From the NCBI RefSeq assembly GCF_003475325.1, contig NZ_QRQC01000006.1, positions 1 through 64,000 of the forward strand: a stretch of DNA of 64,000 nt, written 5' to 3'. Under the pieces are notes generated by a model, which searched no databases, had not been told where the DNA came from, and saw only the letters and a program-made list of their open reading frames with translations. Below are positions 26,884 through 35,808 of the stretch, piece after piece. Origin of the DNA: Collinsella sp. AF33-16. GTDB taxonomy: Bacteria > Actinomycetota > Coriobacteriia > Coriobacteriales > Coriobacteriaceae. Numbering within the stretch: the stretch's first letter is position 1; every line of letters starts with the position of its first letter. Made by a program: the position numbers and the translations under genes.

Positions 26884-27927
26884 ATGTCGTTTGGCAAATT
26901 CTTTAAAGATGCGCTGCTTCCCGTCGCCGTGTGGGCGTGCGGCGTGCTGCTGAGCTGCTTTGTGCTGACGGTCGCCGGTGCTTCGACATCTATTGTGGTC
27001 GTGGCGGTCGGCGTGTCCTTTATCTTTGGTATGCTCGGCATCGTGATCGAGTACGCGCGCCGTCGTCGTTTTCTGCGCCAGCTGGAGCGTGCGGCAGAGG
27101 AGCTGGAGAGCCCCGTATGGGTGCAGGAGATGGTGCAATGCCCGACCTATGCCGAGGGCGAGCTCGAGTACGAGGTCTTGCGCCGGGTGGGCAAAGCTGC
27201 CTGCGACGAGGTTGCCGAAGGCCGGCGTCAGACCGATGACTATCGCGACTATATCGAGAGCTGGGTCCATGAGGCCAAGCTGCCCCTGGCGGCGGCCCAT
27301 CTAATTTTGGAAAACCTGGACGGCAGCGAAGACGACCTGTCGCGTGTGGATGACCTGGGCCGTGAGCTGGCTCGCGTGGAACGCTATATCGACCAAGCGC
27401 TGTACTATGCGCGCTCGGAAGTCGTGGAACGCGACTACCTGATTCGCCGCTGGGATCTCAAGACCTTGGTGACGGGTGCGATTAAGGCCAACGCGCGCGA
27501 GCTCATTGCGGCGCACGTGGCTCCGGTGTGTGAGAACCTCGACTTCGAGGTCTTTACCGACGAGAAGTGGCTCGAGTTTATCCTGGGCCAGCTCATTCAG
27601 AACAGCATTAAATATGCGCGCGAGGACGGCGCGAAGATCGTGTTTTCGGGCGCGTTGTTGGACGAGGGCCTGGCGAGCGAGCGCATTGAGCTTACCGTTG
27701 CCGATAACGGCTGCGGCGTGTGCACGGCAGACCTGCCACGCGTGTTCGAGAAGGGCTTTACCGGCGACAACGGCCGCACCACCAAGCACGCAACGGGCAT
27801 CGGCCTCTACCTGGTGGCGCGCCTGTGCTCCAAGATGGGCATCGACGTTACCGCAGCCTCCGACCCCGGCGAAGGCTTTGTCGTAACGTTTGCCTTCTCG
27901 ACGAACAAGTTCCAATACTTTGAGTAG
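26884..27927 (+). CDS. Sensor histidine kinase, BceS-like
   Basis: A 347-aa kinase with two membrane helices at the N-terminus (about 10-32 and 35-58) separated by almost no external loop, a short linker, the H-box SWVHEAKLPLAA (His near 129), an N-box QNSIKYA, G1 VADNGCG and G2 TGIGLYLV. The tight hairpin of helices and the WVHE.K.P H-box are typical of intramembrane-sensing kinases that respond to cell-envelope antibiotics through a BceAB-type transporter. No such transporter gene is next to it here. Confidence 0.9.
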   Translation: MSFGKFFKDALLPVAVWACGVLLSCFVLTVAGASTSIVVVAVGVSFIFGMLGIVIEYARRRRFLRQLERAAEELESPVWVQEMVQCPTYAEGELEYEVLRRVGKAACDEVAEGRRQTDDYRDYIESWVHEAKLPLAAAHLILENLDGSEDDLSRVDDLGRELARVERYIDQALYYARSEVVERDYLIRRWDLKTLVTGAIKANARELIAAHVAPVCENLDFEVFTDEKWLEFILGQLIQNSIKYAREDGAKIVFSGALLDEGLASERIELTVADNGCGVCTADLPRVFEKGFTGDNGRTTKHATGIGLYLVARLCSKMGIDVTAASDPGEGFVVTFAFSTNKFQYFE

Positions 27928-27949
27928 TCGGGCCGTCTTGCGGTGCGGA

Positions 27950-28016
27950 TGGCTATGTTCCCGAACATGAACTTAGCTGAGGCAACTGGCGCTATGTTCC
28001 CGAACGTGAACATAAC
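27950..28016. repeat. Two direct copies of a TATGTTCCCGAAC repeat
   Basis: GCTATGTTCCCGAACATGAAC and GCTATGTTCCCGAACGTGAAC lie about 41 bp apart, each with internal GTTC/GAAC symmetry, just after the kinase stop. They could be protein-binding sites or REP-like units. Confidence 0.55.
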
Positions 28017-28065
28017 TATGAGGCTCAAATGAATCTCCCATAACAAAAAACGTGCCATAAAAAAC

Positions 28066-28096
28066 GTGCCGCCCCGATCGGGGCGGCACGCCATCT
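28066..28096. terminator. Bidirectional terminator hairpin
   Basis: A 24-bp perfect palindrome, arms GTGCCGCCCCGA and TCGGGGCGGCAC, preceded by an A-run and followed by a T-rich stretch. It ends the kinase operon and could serve the convergent uspA-like gene too. Confidence 0.75.
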
Positions 28097-28132
28097 TTCT
28101 TATCAGCCAACACGCTGAAGTAAGGCTGCGAA

Positions 28133-28228
28133 GGCCGCGGGGCCGGGAGGGGTTTCCTAAGGGCACATCCCGCAGCCGCAACGCGGCGAGGACGTGCCCT
28201 TAGGAAACCCCGTAGGCCCCGCGGCCGG
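28133..28228. repeat. Composite palindrome between convergent genes
   Basis: Outer arms GCCGCGGGGCC and GGCCCCGCGGC, then an 18-bp perfect inner pair starting GGGGTTTCCTAAGGGCAC (28149-28166, complement 28194-28211), then a central GCCGC AAC GCGGC hairpin. The 96-bp structure ends 11 bp before the stop of the universal stress gene. Confidence 0.75.
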
Positions 28229-28239
28229 TGGGAGCAACG

Positions 28240-28677
28240 CTACTTCACGACCAGAATGTCGCAATCGGTATTGCGCAGCAGGAACGTCGAAATCGAGCCC
28301 AGGAGCGCATACTTGATCGAGGACAGGCCGCGTGCGCCGCAGAGCACCAGGTCGGGCTTAACCACGTCGAGCATCTCGTCCTTGAGCGTCTCGCGAATGC
28401 GGCCGGCGCGAATCATGACCTCGACCTCGGGAATGTCGGGATTGGCCTTGGCCTCCTCGAGCTGCTTGGCGATGGAGTTCTTAAATGCCTCCTCTAGGCC
28501 GTTGACCAGATCGACCGGATAGGAACCGGCGCTCTCGAGCGCCGTGGAATCGATAACGTGGCCGATGATTAGCTTGGCGCCGTTGTTCGCGGCGACCTTG
28601 ATGGCGCGTGCGAGCACAAAATCCTGCTGTTCAGTACCGTCGAGTGAAACAAATACCTTGGTGTAGCCCTCGTTCAT
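28240..28677 (-). CDS. Universal stress protein, UspA family
   Basis: A 145-aa alpha/beta protein. The N-terminal KVFVSLDGTEQQ strand-loop, the helix ALARAI-like VLARAIKVAA, strand GHVID, and the C-terminal DLVLCGARGLSSIKYALLGSISTFLLRNTDCDILVVK contain the ATP-binding G2xG9xG(S/T)-like region (GARGL...GSIST). Members bind ATP and are induced under stress. GGAGGAAA precedes the ATG. It is divergent from uppP. Confidence 0.9.
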   Translation of the reverse strand: MNEGYTKVFVSLDGTEQQDFVLARAIKVAANNGAKLIIGHVIDSTALESAGSYPVDLVNGLEEAFKNSIAKQLEEAKANPDIPEVEVMIRAGRIRETLKDEMLDVVKPDLVLCGARGLSSIKYALLGSISTFLLRNTDCDILVVK

Positions 28678-28925
28678 GGTTTCCTCCTTGGTCTATCGCA
28701 CGGGCGCGGGGCTCGTGCATCGGGCGGGCGCGGGCGCGTTGGCCGCCGGACACTTTATCTTGTTGCAGTTATACCCAAGGATTTGGGTTTGACCGCTCGC
28801 AATTCTGTGAACGGGCGAGTTTTTTGGTAAGGGTAGGCGCAGGCGCGCCGCCAACGGTTGATAATGGGACATCGCCCGCACCGTCCGCAGAACAATATCG
28901 GCGGGTGTCTAACGAGGGGGTCCCT

Positions 28926-29903
28926 TTGGATATCATCGAGCTTTTAAAATCTGCCTTTATGGGCCTGGTCGAGGGCATCACCGAATGGCTGCCTGTTTCG
29001 TCGACCGGTCACATGATCTTGGTGGACGAGTTCGTCAAGATGAACGTGAGCGAGACGTTCTGGAATATGTTCCTGGTCGTGATTCAGCTTGGCGCCATTT
29101 TGGCCGTCTGCGTCCTGTTCTTCCATGAGCTCAATCCGTTCTCACCCAGCAAGGGCAAGGAGGGTCGTCGCGACACCTGGGTGTTGTGGGGCAAGATTGT
29201 GCTCGGCTGCATTCCCGCCGCGGCGATCGGTCTGCCGCTTAACGACTGGATGGAGGAGCATTTCTATAATGCTCCCGTCGTGGCGCTGGCACTCATTGTG
29301 TACGGTGTGCTGTTTATCGTGATTGAGAACTGGCGCGCGAGCAAGCGCGAGGAAATGGCCGTTGCCGGTTCGTTTGGTTCGCGTGCCGCGGCGTCGGGTG
29401 GACGTCCCGCTGGCGCACACTTTGCCGCGCCCGCTGCGGTTGCTGCTGCAGACGACGATGACGATAACCTGGACTTTGGTTCCATCGCTACGCTCGAGGA
29501 CCTGAGCTGGAAGACCGCACTGGGTATCGGTTGCTTCCAGGTGCTCTCGCTGGTGCCGGGTACGTCGCGCTCTGGCTCCACCATCATCGGCGGCCTGCTG
29601 CTGGGCTGCACGCGCTCGGTGGCGTCTAAGTTCACGTTCTTCCTGGCCATTCCCGTTATGTTTGGCGCGAGTGCGCTCAAGCTGGTCAAGTACTTTATTA
29701 AGGGCGGCACGTTTGGCGCCAACGAGATTGCCATCCTGGGCGTGGGTTGCGTCGTCGCCTTTGCGGTGTCGCTCATTGCCATCAAGTGGCTTATGGGCTT
29801 CGTCCGCCGTCATGACTTTAAGTGCTTCGGCGTGTATCGCATTGTCCTGGGCATCGTAGTGCTTGCGTACTTCTTTGTCCTGGAGCCGATGCTCGGCCTC
29901 TAA
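28926..29903 (+). CDS. uppP: Undecaprenyl-diphosphate phosphatase
   Basis: A 325-aa membrane enzyme that recycles the undecaprenyl carrier for peptidoglycan synthesis. It has the two family signatures EGITEWLPVSSTGH and PGTSRSGST and about seven to eight membrane helices. The start is a TTG behind GAGGGGG, which aligns MDIIELLKS with the family start. Upstream frame is non-coding. Unusual: between helices 4 and 5 (about residues 145-190) it carries an Ala/Gly-rich insert with a DDDDDN run, absent from most UppP proteins. Confidence 0.92.
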   Translation: MDIIELLKSAFMGLVEGITEWLPVSSTGHMILVDEFVKMNVSETFWNMFLVVIQLGAILAVCVLFFHELNPFSPSKGKEGRRDTWVLWGKIVLGCIPAAAIGLPLNDWMEEHFYNAPVVALALIVYGVLFIVIENWRASKREEMAVAGSFGSRAAASGGRPAGAHFAAPAAVAAADDDDDNLDFGSIATLEDLSWKTALGIGCFQVLSLVPGTSRSGSTIIGGLLLGCTRSVASKFTFFLAIPVMFGASALKLVKYFIKGGTFGANEIAILGVGCVVAFAVSLIAIKWLMGFVRRHDFKCFGVYRIVLGIVVLAYFFVLEPMLGL

Positions 29904-29946
29904 CTTAGTCGACGCTGCGCGGCGGTCAGGACGACAACTTGTCATT

Positions 29947-29989
29947 CAAAGGGGGTGGCATGACCAAAAGGTCTATGCCGCCCTCTTTG
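29947..29989 (+). terminator. Terminator after uppP
   Basis: A long imperfect hairpin with arms CAAAGGG.GGTGGCAT.GACC and GGTC..ATGCCGCCC.CTTTG, 43 bases in all with an AAAA loop. It is 43 bp after the uppP stop; no strong T-run follows. Confidence 0.6.
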
Positions 29990-30007
29990 TCAAGGGGCTA
30001 GGTAAAA

Positions 30008-30036
30008 GGGGTCAGGTAATTTTGCACCAACTTGGT
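30008..30036. repeat. REP-like fragment, TTTGCACCAA type
   Basis: GTCAGGTAATTTTGCACCAA matches GACAGGTTACTTTGCACCAA at 41710 closely, so both belong to one dispersed repeat family. This copy lacks the second hairpin arm. Confidence 0.5.
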
Positions 30037-30351
30037 TCAGAATAGCCTGAAACCTTTTCATCAATCGCAGTGGGAGATGGTGATCTGGGCGAATGAGTCG
30101 ACTGTCCTTCCTGGTCGCCAACAAAAATCGAGTTGTGCGGCCTCTCGGAGGTCTCTAGCTGACAAAAAACGCCATCTTGGTACCATCAGCATTCACAGTA
30201 GTGTTTGCTACTGTGAGTTATATGCGTAAATTCGCGAGAATATTCCCAAAATAGGACAAAGGCACTCAAGTTATTTCAGCAACCCTTGCGTGGAGCCAGT
30301 GGAAAAGGCCGCACAACTCGAAAAATGTTGGTGGCGGTTTGAGGATAATGC
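30037..30351. other. Intergenic region without a visible gene
   Basis: Non-coding. The only structure noted is a 9-bp hairpin, TCACAGTAG and CTACTGTGA arms, near 30187-30210. Short frames across it have no binding sites. Confidence 0.5.
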
Positions 30352-30386
30352 CGAATGCGGTAAAGGGACTGTCCCTTTGCCGCATT
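30352..30386. repeat. REP-like palindrome at the dehydrogenase stop codon
   Basis: GAATGCGGTAAAGGGAC and GTCCCTTTGCCGCATTC arms, 17 bp with one mismatch and a single-base loop. It begins within one or two bases of the minus-strand stop at 30386 and may serve as the terminator of that gene. Confidence 0.65.
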
Positions 30387-31381
30387 CAGGCCACGGTGTG
30401 CTGGGGCTTGCGGTTAAAGATGAGCTTGTCCACTACGGCCTGAAGCGACATATGACGGACGGTGTTGTAGGCCTCCTGCGTGCTGTAGGCGCAGTGGGGT
30501 GTGACGATGCAGCGCGGGTGGGCGATCAAGGCCTGGTTGGGCGCGGTCTCGTCGGCGAGCACGTCGAGCGCAGCGCCGCAAATGCCGCGTGTGCCACTGC
30601 TGGCAATACCCTCGTCCAGCGCGGCGACTAGGGCATTTTCGTCCACAATGGGTCCCCGGGCCGTGTTAATCAAAAATGCCGTTGGTTTCATACGCGCAAG
30701 TTCGCGCTTGCCAATTAGCGTTTCGGTCTCCGGAATCAACGGGCAATGAAGGCTGACGATATCGGAGGCCCCAAGCAATTCGTCGAGCGTTTGCGCTTTG
30801 ATACAACCGGCGGCGGCAAGCTCTTCTGCGCTCTTGGTTGGCGCCCACACCAGCACCTTCATGCCGAGTGCCTGCGCGATAGGCACCACGGCACGCGCGA
30901 TGCTGCCAAAAAAGACGAGCCCCAACGTGCGGCCCTGCGTGCGGTGCATGGTATACCCGCCCAGTGGATTCCAAACGCCAGTCCGCACGTCGCAGTTGAG
31001 AAACGTAACCTGTCTCATCAGGTCAAGCATCAAGGCAATAGTATGCTGAGCGACGTCTTCCGAGCAGTATCCGGGGCAGTTGGTGACGGTGATGCCGTGT
31101 GAGGCCAAGCGGTCGACAGCAACGTGGTTCACGCCGATGGACATATTCGAAACGATGCGTATCCCCACGGCGGCCATGTCGTCGGCACACGCATCGTCGA
31201 TGGGACCGAACTCGCCGACAAAGCCCTCGCAGCCGACCAACTGCTCGGCGGTGGGGCAGACATTGGGCTTGTGCGCGCAGCCAACCAGATCAATTTGGTC
31301 GCCGCCTTCGATTGTGTCGAGCACCGCTTGACCAGCTTCGGTCGAGCCGTCGACCATGTAATAGAGCACCTTGTGTTTCAC
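30386..31381 (-). CDS. D-isomer 2-hydroxyacid dehydrogenase family protein
   Basis: A 331-aa NAD-dependent oxidoreductase. It has the N-terminal flavodoxin-like half, the substrate loop NMSIGVNHVAVD, the Rossmann entry TLGLVFFGSIARAV, the catalytic Arg in NTARGPIVDE, an ALDVLADE segment with the acidic residue, and the catalytic His in TPHCAYST. The nucleotide-binding loop reads GLVFFGS instead of the usual GxGxxG, so the cofactor site is slightly unusual. The substrate cannot be told. AGGAGGG precedes the ATG. It is divergent from pcrA. Confidence 0.88.
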   Translation of the reverse strand: MKHKVLYYMVDGSTEAGQAVLDTIEGGDQIDLVGCAHKPNVCPTAEQLVGCEGFVGEFGPIDDACADDMAAVGIRIVSNMSIGVNHVAVDRLASHGITVTNCPGYCSEDVAQHTIALMLDLMRQVTFLNCDVRTGVWNPLGGYTMHRTQGRTLGLVFFGSIARAVVPIAQALGMKVLVWAPTKSAEELAAAGCIKAQTLDELLGASDIVSLHCPLIPETETLIGKRELARMKPTAFLINTARGPIVDENALVAALDEGIASSGTRGICGAALDVLADETAPNQALIAHPRCIVTPHCAYSTQEAYNTVRHMSLQAVVDKLIFNRKPQHTVA

Positions 31382-31608
31382 AACGGCCCTCCTGCGATGT
31401 GGGGTGGGTAGGAGCGGTAGATATTCTATCCCTCCGGTGGTGCAGATTAACCTGACCCCATTACACCAAATCCGCTGGGGCAGGCCTGACAGTGGCGGAC
31501 GGAGTCGTGGTGTGATTTGCGTTGGTGTCCGCGCGGCTCGGTATACTGGTACGGCTCAAACTATGGCGCTGCCCGCAGGCGCGCCGTCCGTCAGATGAGG
31601 AGTCGCCC

Positions 31609-34512
31609 ATGACCCAGCCCTTGCCCTGGGAAAAGAACACCACGGTACCCGTGCCTCCCGCGCCGGAACCCGTGCCGCTCGATGTATACGTCGCCCCCGC
31701 TGCGCCGGAGCCCGAACTCGTCCCGCTCGACATCTACGACGCTCCCGCGCCGGCTCCTGCGCCCGCAAAGCCGTTTGTCGACATCGACAGCCTTAATCCC
31801 GCCCAGCGCGAGGCGGTGCTCACCACCGAGGGTCCGTTGCTGGTCCTCGCCGGCGCCGGCTCGGGCAAGACCCGCGTTTTGACCTTCCGCATCGCACATA
31901 TGCTCGGCGACCTGGGCGTTAAGCCTTGGCAGGTTCTTGCCATTACGTTTACCAACAAGGCCGCGGCAGAGATGCGCGAGCGTCTGGCGGCGCTCATTCC
32001 CAGCGGCACCCGCGGCATGTGGGTGTGCACGTTCCACGCCATGTGCGTGCGTATGCTGCGCGAGGACGCCGATCTGCTGGGCTACACCGGGCAGTTCACC
32101 ATCTACGATGACGACGACTCAAAGCGCATGGTGCGCGATATTATGCAGGCGCTCGGCATCGAGCAAAAGCAGTTCCCCATCAACATGATCCGCAGCAAGA
32201 TCAGCTCGGCCAAAAACGCCATGATCGGTCCCGAGGATATGCTCAAGTCCGCCGATAGCCCCAACGACAAAAAGGCCGCGCAGGTCTACTTGGAGCTGGA
32301 GCGCCGCCTGCGCGCCGCCAACGCGATGGACTTCGACGACCTGCTCGTACGCGCGCTCGAGCTGCTGCGCACCCGCCCCGAGGTGCTCGACAAGTACCAG
32401 GAGCGCTTCCGCTACATTAGCGTCGACGAGTATCAGGACACCAACCACGTCCAGTACGAGATCGCCAACCTGCTGGCCGCCAAGTACCAAAACCTCATGG
32501 TCGTAGGCGACGATGACCAGTCCATTTACAGCTGGCGTGGCGCCGACATCACCAACATCCTGGACTTTGAGAAGGACTTTAAAAACTGCAAGACCGTCAA
32601 GCTGGAGCAGAACTACCGCTCCACGGGTCATATCCTGAGCGCCGCCAACGCCGTGGTGCGTCACAACTCGCAACGCAAGGACAAGCGCCTGTTTACGGCC
32701 GAGGGCGACGGCGAGAAGATCCAGGCCTTCCAGGCAAGCGATGAGCGCGACGAGGGCCGCTGGATTGCCGGCGAGATCGAAAAGCTGCACTCCAAGGGCA
32801 CGAGCTACGACGACATCGCTGTGTTCTATCGCACCAACGCCCAGTCGCGTATTCTCGAAGATATGTTCCTGCGCGCGGGCGTGCCCTACAAGATTGTGGG
32901 CGGCACGCGATTCTTCGACCGTGCCGAGATCCGCGACGTCATGGCCTACCTCAAGATGATCGTGAACCCGGCAGACGAGATGAGCGTCAAGCGCGTCATC
33001 AACACGCCGCGTCGCGGCATCGGCTCCACCTCGATCCAAAAGATCGAGCAGCTTGCGCGCGGCAACCGTTGCTCGTTCTTCCAGGCCTGCGAGATCGCAA
33101 CAGCCGAGACGGGCATGTTTAGCGCGAAGGTGCGCAACGGCCTGTCGAGTTTTGTGGCGCTGGTGCGCGAGGGCCGCCGCATGGACGGCGAGCTCAAGGA
33201 CGTCGTCGAGATGATTGTCGACAAGACGGGCCTGCTGCAGGCGTTCCGCGCCGAGGGCACCATGGAGTCCGAGAGCCGCGCCGAGAACATCCAGGAATTC
33301 CTGGGCGTCGCTGCCGAATTTGAGGAGACGCACGAGGATATCGAGGGTACGCTCGAGAGCCTAGAAGAGCTGCGCGCAGCCGGTGTTGCCGACGTGCCTG
33401 CCGGCGCCGAGCCCGAGCCCGTCGTGGTGAGCGCGCCCGCGCCCGAACCGGGGCCGTCTGCACCGGTATCCTCGTTTGAGGCGCTCGTCGGCGCGCGCGA
33501 TGCCGCAGGTTCCAATCCGCTCGATAGCCTAGCCGTCCCGGCGCTCTCGCCGCAGGATGCCTTGGCCGCCGCCATCGCGGGCAACGCGTATGCCACGCCG
33601 ACGGAGCTGCCGGCGGGCGCTGTGCATGCCGACGAGATCGAGCGTACCTACGGTCCGCTCACCTGTAAGGCGCTACCGGCACTCATGGAGTGGCTGGCCC
33701 TGCGCTCCGACTTGGATTCCCTGGCCGGCGAGACGCACGCCATTACCATGATGACCATCCACTCCGCCAAGGGCCTGGAGTTCCCGGCGGTGTTCGTGGC
33801 CGGCATGGAGGAGGGCATCTTCCCGCACGTGCACGACTTTGGCGGCAGCGATGACCCGGGTAAGCTCGAGGAGGAGCGCCGCTTGGCCTACGTCGCTATC
33901 ACACGCGCCCGTAAGCGCCTGTTCTTGACCTATGCCGCTACGCGTCGCACCTACGGCTCGACCTCTGCCAACCCGCGCTCGCGCTTCCTCAACGAGATTC
34001 CGTTTGAGGACATCGAGTTTAGCGGTATCGGTTCTGCCGGTTTTGAGGGCACGGGCTGGGAGAAGCGCGGCGACCGTCATGGCACCTTTGGCTCGGGCAT
34101 GGGCTCGGATATGTACGGCGGCAAGGTGTTTGGCTCTCATACGCGCTCGACGGGCGGTTCCGCCTCGCGTGGTGGATCGAGCTTCGACGATTTCTTTGGC
34201 GGCAGCAGCTACGGGACCGAGCGTCATCGCGGGGTCTCGCCCGACGCCGGCCGTGTTGCCTCGACCTTTGGTTCGGGTGCGCCGCGAGCCAAAAAGCCAT
34301 CGTCCAAGGTGTCGCCGACGGTGGAACGCAAGGTCGATCGCGCCAGTGCATCGCAGGACTTTGCCGCGGGCGATACCGTGAGTCACAAGACCTTTGGCAC
34401 GGGTACCGTGATCTCGGTCGCGGGAGACATGATTGAGGTTCAATTCGAAAAGACCGGCCAGACCAAAAAGCTGATGAAGGGCTTTGCACCGATCGTTAAG
34501 CTGAATGCCTAA
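31609..34512 (+). CDS. pcrA: ATP-dependent DNA helicase, UvrD/PcrA type
   Basis: A 967-aa SF1A helicase in replication and repair. It has the Q-motif LNPAQREAV, Walker A AGAGSGKT, TFTNKAA, DEYQDTN, GDDDQSIYSWRGA, QNYRS, MTIHSAKGLEFP and VAITRARKRL, plus the C-terminal Tudor-like tail (GDTVSHKTFGTGTV). GAGGAG before the ATG at 31609 sets the start; the frame extends upstream without a site. Two parts are longer than in typical PcrA: a Pro/Ala-rich N-terminal extension of about 55 residues and a low-complexity insert of about 100 residues near positions 590-690. Confidence 0.93.
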   Translation: MTQPLPWEKNTTVPVPPAPEPVPLDVYVAPAAPEPELVPLDIYDAPAPAPAPAKPFVDIDSLNPAQREAVLTTEGPLLVLAGAGSGKTRVLTFRIAHMLGDLGVKPWQVLAITFTNKAAAEMRERLAALIPSGTRGMWVCTFHAMCVRMLREDADLLGYTGQFTIYDDDDSKRMVRDIMQALGIEQKQFPINMIRSKISSAKNAMIGPEDMLKSADSPNDKKAAQVYLELERRLRAANAMDFDDLLVRALELLRTRPEVLDKYQERFRYISVDEYQDTNHVQYEIANLLAAKYQNLMVVGDDDQSIYSWRGADITNILDFEKDFKNCKTVKLEQNYRSTGHILSAANAVVRHNSQRKDKRLFTAEGDGEKIQAFQASDERDEGRWIAGEIEKLHSKGTSYDDIAVFYRTNAQSRILEDMFLRAGVPYKIVGGTRFFDRAEIRDVMAYLKMIVNPADEMSVKRVINTPRRGIGSTSIQKIEQLARGNRCSFFQACEIATAETGMFSAKVRNGLSSFVALVREGRRMDGELKDVVEMIVDKTGLLQAFRAEGTMESESRAENIQEFLGVAAEFEETHEDIEGTLESLEELRAAGVADVPAGAEPEPVVVSAPAPEPGPSAPVSSFEALVGARDAAGSNPLDSLAVPALSPQDALAAAIAGNAYATPTELPAGAVHADEIERTYGPLTCKALPALMEWLALRSDLDSLAGETHAITMMTIHSAKGLEFPAVFVAGMEEGIFPHVHDFGGSDDPGKLEEERRLAYVAITRARKRLFLTYAATRRTYGSTSANPRSRFLNEIPFEDIEFSGIGSAGFEGTGWEKRGDRHGTFGSGMGSDMYGGKVFGSHTRSTGGSASRGGSSFDDFFGGSSYGTERHRGVSPDAGRVASTFGSGAPRAKKPSSKVSPTVERKVDRASASQDFAAGDTVSHKTFGTGTVISVAGDMIEVQFEKTGQTKKLMKGFAPIVKLNA

Positions 34513-34526
34513 CTGCGAGGTTGACC

Positions 34527-34641
34527 GGGCGCTCCGGGGGCTTTGGTCGCCTGCTCGGACAGTCCTGCTCGCACGGAGAGCACATTAAGTGCTCTCCGGC
34601 TCGTGCGGAACTCGCGATCGACCAAAGCCCCCGACGCGCCC
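34527..34641. repeat. Composite palindrome between pcrA and manA
   Basis: Outer arms GGGCGC..CGGGGGCTTTGGTCG and CGACCAAAGCCCCCG..GCGCCC, with an inner GGAGAGCAC ATTAA GTGCTCTCC hairpin. It starts 15 bp after the pcrA stop and can fold into one 115-nt structure, as at 25064 and 28133. Confidence 0.75.
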
Positions 34642-34743
34642 TCTTCCTTGTGGCGTTTTAGCCTGCAGCTTGCGAACGTCGCTTTGCTCGTTCGCTTTTT
34701 GGTCTGGAGAGCCGGGTGGGCTGATAGAAAAATAGATGTGAGT

Positions 34744-34782
34744 AGGGGCTCTCCCGTGCATGGACGGGGGAGCCCCTTGTTT
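34744..34782. terminator. Bidirectional terminator before manA stop
   Basis: AGGGGCTCTCCCGT and ACGGGGGAGCCCCT arms (one mismatch) with a 6-base loop, followed by TGTTTCGTTTT. It lies between two convergent genes. Confidence 0.7.
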
Positions 34783-34803
34783 CGTTTTGGTTGTTATTGC
34801 GAC

Positions 34804-35736
34804 CTAGAGGTGGCTGACGATCAGTTCCATCTTGCCTTCGAGGTCAATGGAGCTAACGGTGCTGGGGGCTAGCAGGTGGCTTCCCTTGTGGACGGGGTCG
34901 CCGCAGACGGTGCCTTCGCCGTCGATGACTGACAGGCACATGAAGGGCCAGCGCTGGTCGAGGGTTTTGCTGCCGTCGACGCGAACGCGATCGACGGTGT
35001 AGCAGGGGTTGGACTCGAGCTCAGTCACGCCGTCGACCTCGGGCGCGGTCACGGTGCCGTCGGTCGGAGCCTGGACATCAAAATCGATGCAGTCGAGGCT
35101 CTGCTCAATGTGCAGAGGGCGCAGCTTGCCGTCGGTGCCGGGGCGGTCGTAGTCGTACAGGCGATAGGTCACATCGCTCGACTGCTGCGTCTCCAAAATG
35201 AGCGTGCCGGTCTTGATGGCGTGCACGGTACCGGAATCAATCTGGAAAAAGTCGCCCTTGTGGATCGGCAGCACGTTGAGCATGTCGTCCCAGCGGCCGT
35301 CCTTGATCATCAGTGCGGCCTCAGCGCGATCCTTAGCGCGTTGTCCGACGATGATCGTGGCGCCGGGCTCGCAGTCCAGCACATACCAGCACTCGGTCTT
35401 GCCCAGGCTGCCGTTCTCGTGCTTCGCAGCGTATTCGTCGTTGGGATGAATCTGGATTGAAAGGTCGTCCTTGGCGTCCAGAATCTTAATGAGCAGCGGG
35501 AACTCCTTGCCCTCGCAGTTGCCAAAGAGCTCACGGTGCTCGGCCCACAGCCATGACAGCGTGTGACCGGCGTACGGGCCCTCCGCGATCTGGCAGTCGC
35601 CGTTGGGGTGGGCCGAGATGGCCCAGCACTCACCGATGGGGCCCTCGGGAATGTCGTAACCAAATACGGTTTCGAGCTGGCGGCCGCCCCAGATCTTCTC
35701 GTGGAAGATCGGCGTCAGTTTAATCAAGTCGGACAT
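34804..35736 (-). CDS. manA: Mannose-6-phosphate isomerase, class I
   Basis: A 310-aa cupin-fold zinc enzyme interconverting mannose 6-phosphate and fructose 6-phosphate. Seen are KIWGG near the start, LLIKILDAKDDLSIQIHPND with the zinc-binding Gln and His, KTECWYVL, GDFFQIDSGTVHAI and YRLYDYDRP. GGGAG lies seven bases before ATG at 35736 (MSDLIKLTP); a longer frame upstream has no site. It is downstream of, and on the same strand as, the GntR gene, 72 bp away, so it may share its transcript. Confidence 0.92.
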   Translation of the reverse strand: MSDLIKLTPIFHEKIWGGRQLETVFGYDIPEGPIGECWAISAHPNGDCQIAEGPYAGHTLSWLWAEHRELFGNCEGKEFPLLIKILDAKDDLSIQIHPNDEYAAKHENGSLGKTECWYVLDCEPGATIIVGQRAKDRAEAALMIKDGRWDDMLNVLPIHKGDFFQIDSGTVHAIKTGTLILETQQSSDVTYRLYDYDRPGTDGKLRPLHIEQSLDCIDFDVQAPTDGTVTAPEVDGVTELESNPCYTVDRVRVDGSKTLDQRWPFMCLSVIDGEGTVCGDPVHKGSHLLAPSTVSSIDLEGKMELIVSHL

Positions 35737-35808
35737 GTGCATACTCCCATAAGGTTGTGCGGGTGCCGCGTAAGACAGCTCAAAACGAGCACCCACCGGA
35801 TTGCAAAA

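Noticed and set aside
30032..30229. 65-codon frame between uppP and the dehydrogenase
   Set aside because: No binding site, no family, and it starts within a REP-like fragment.
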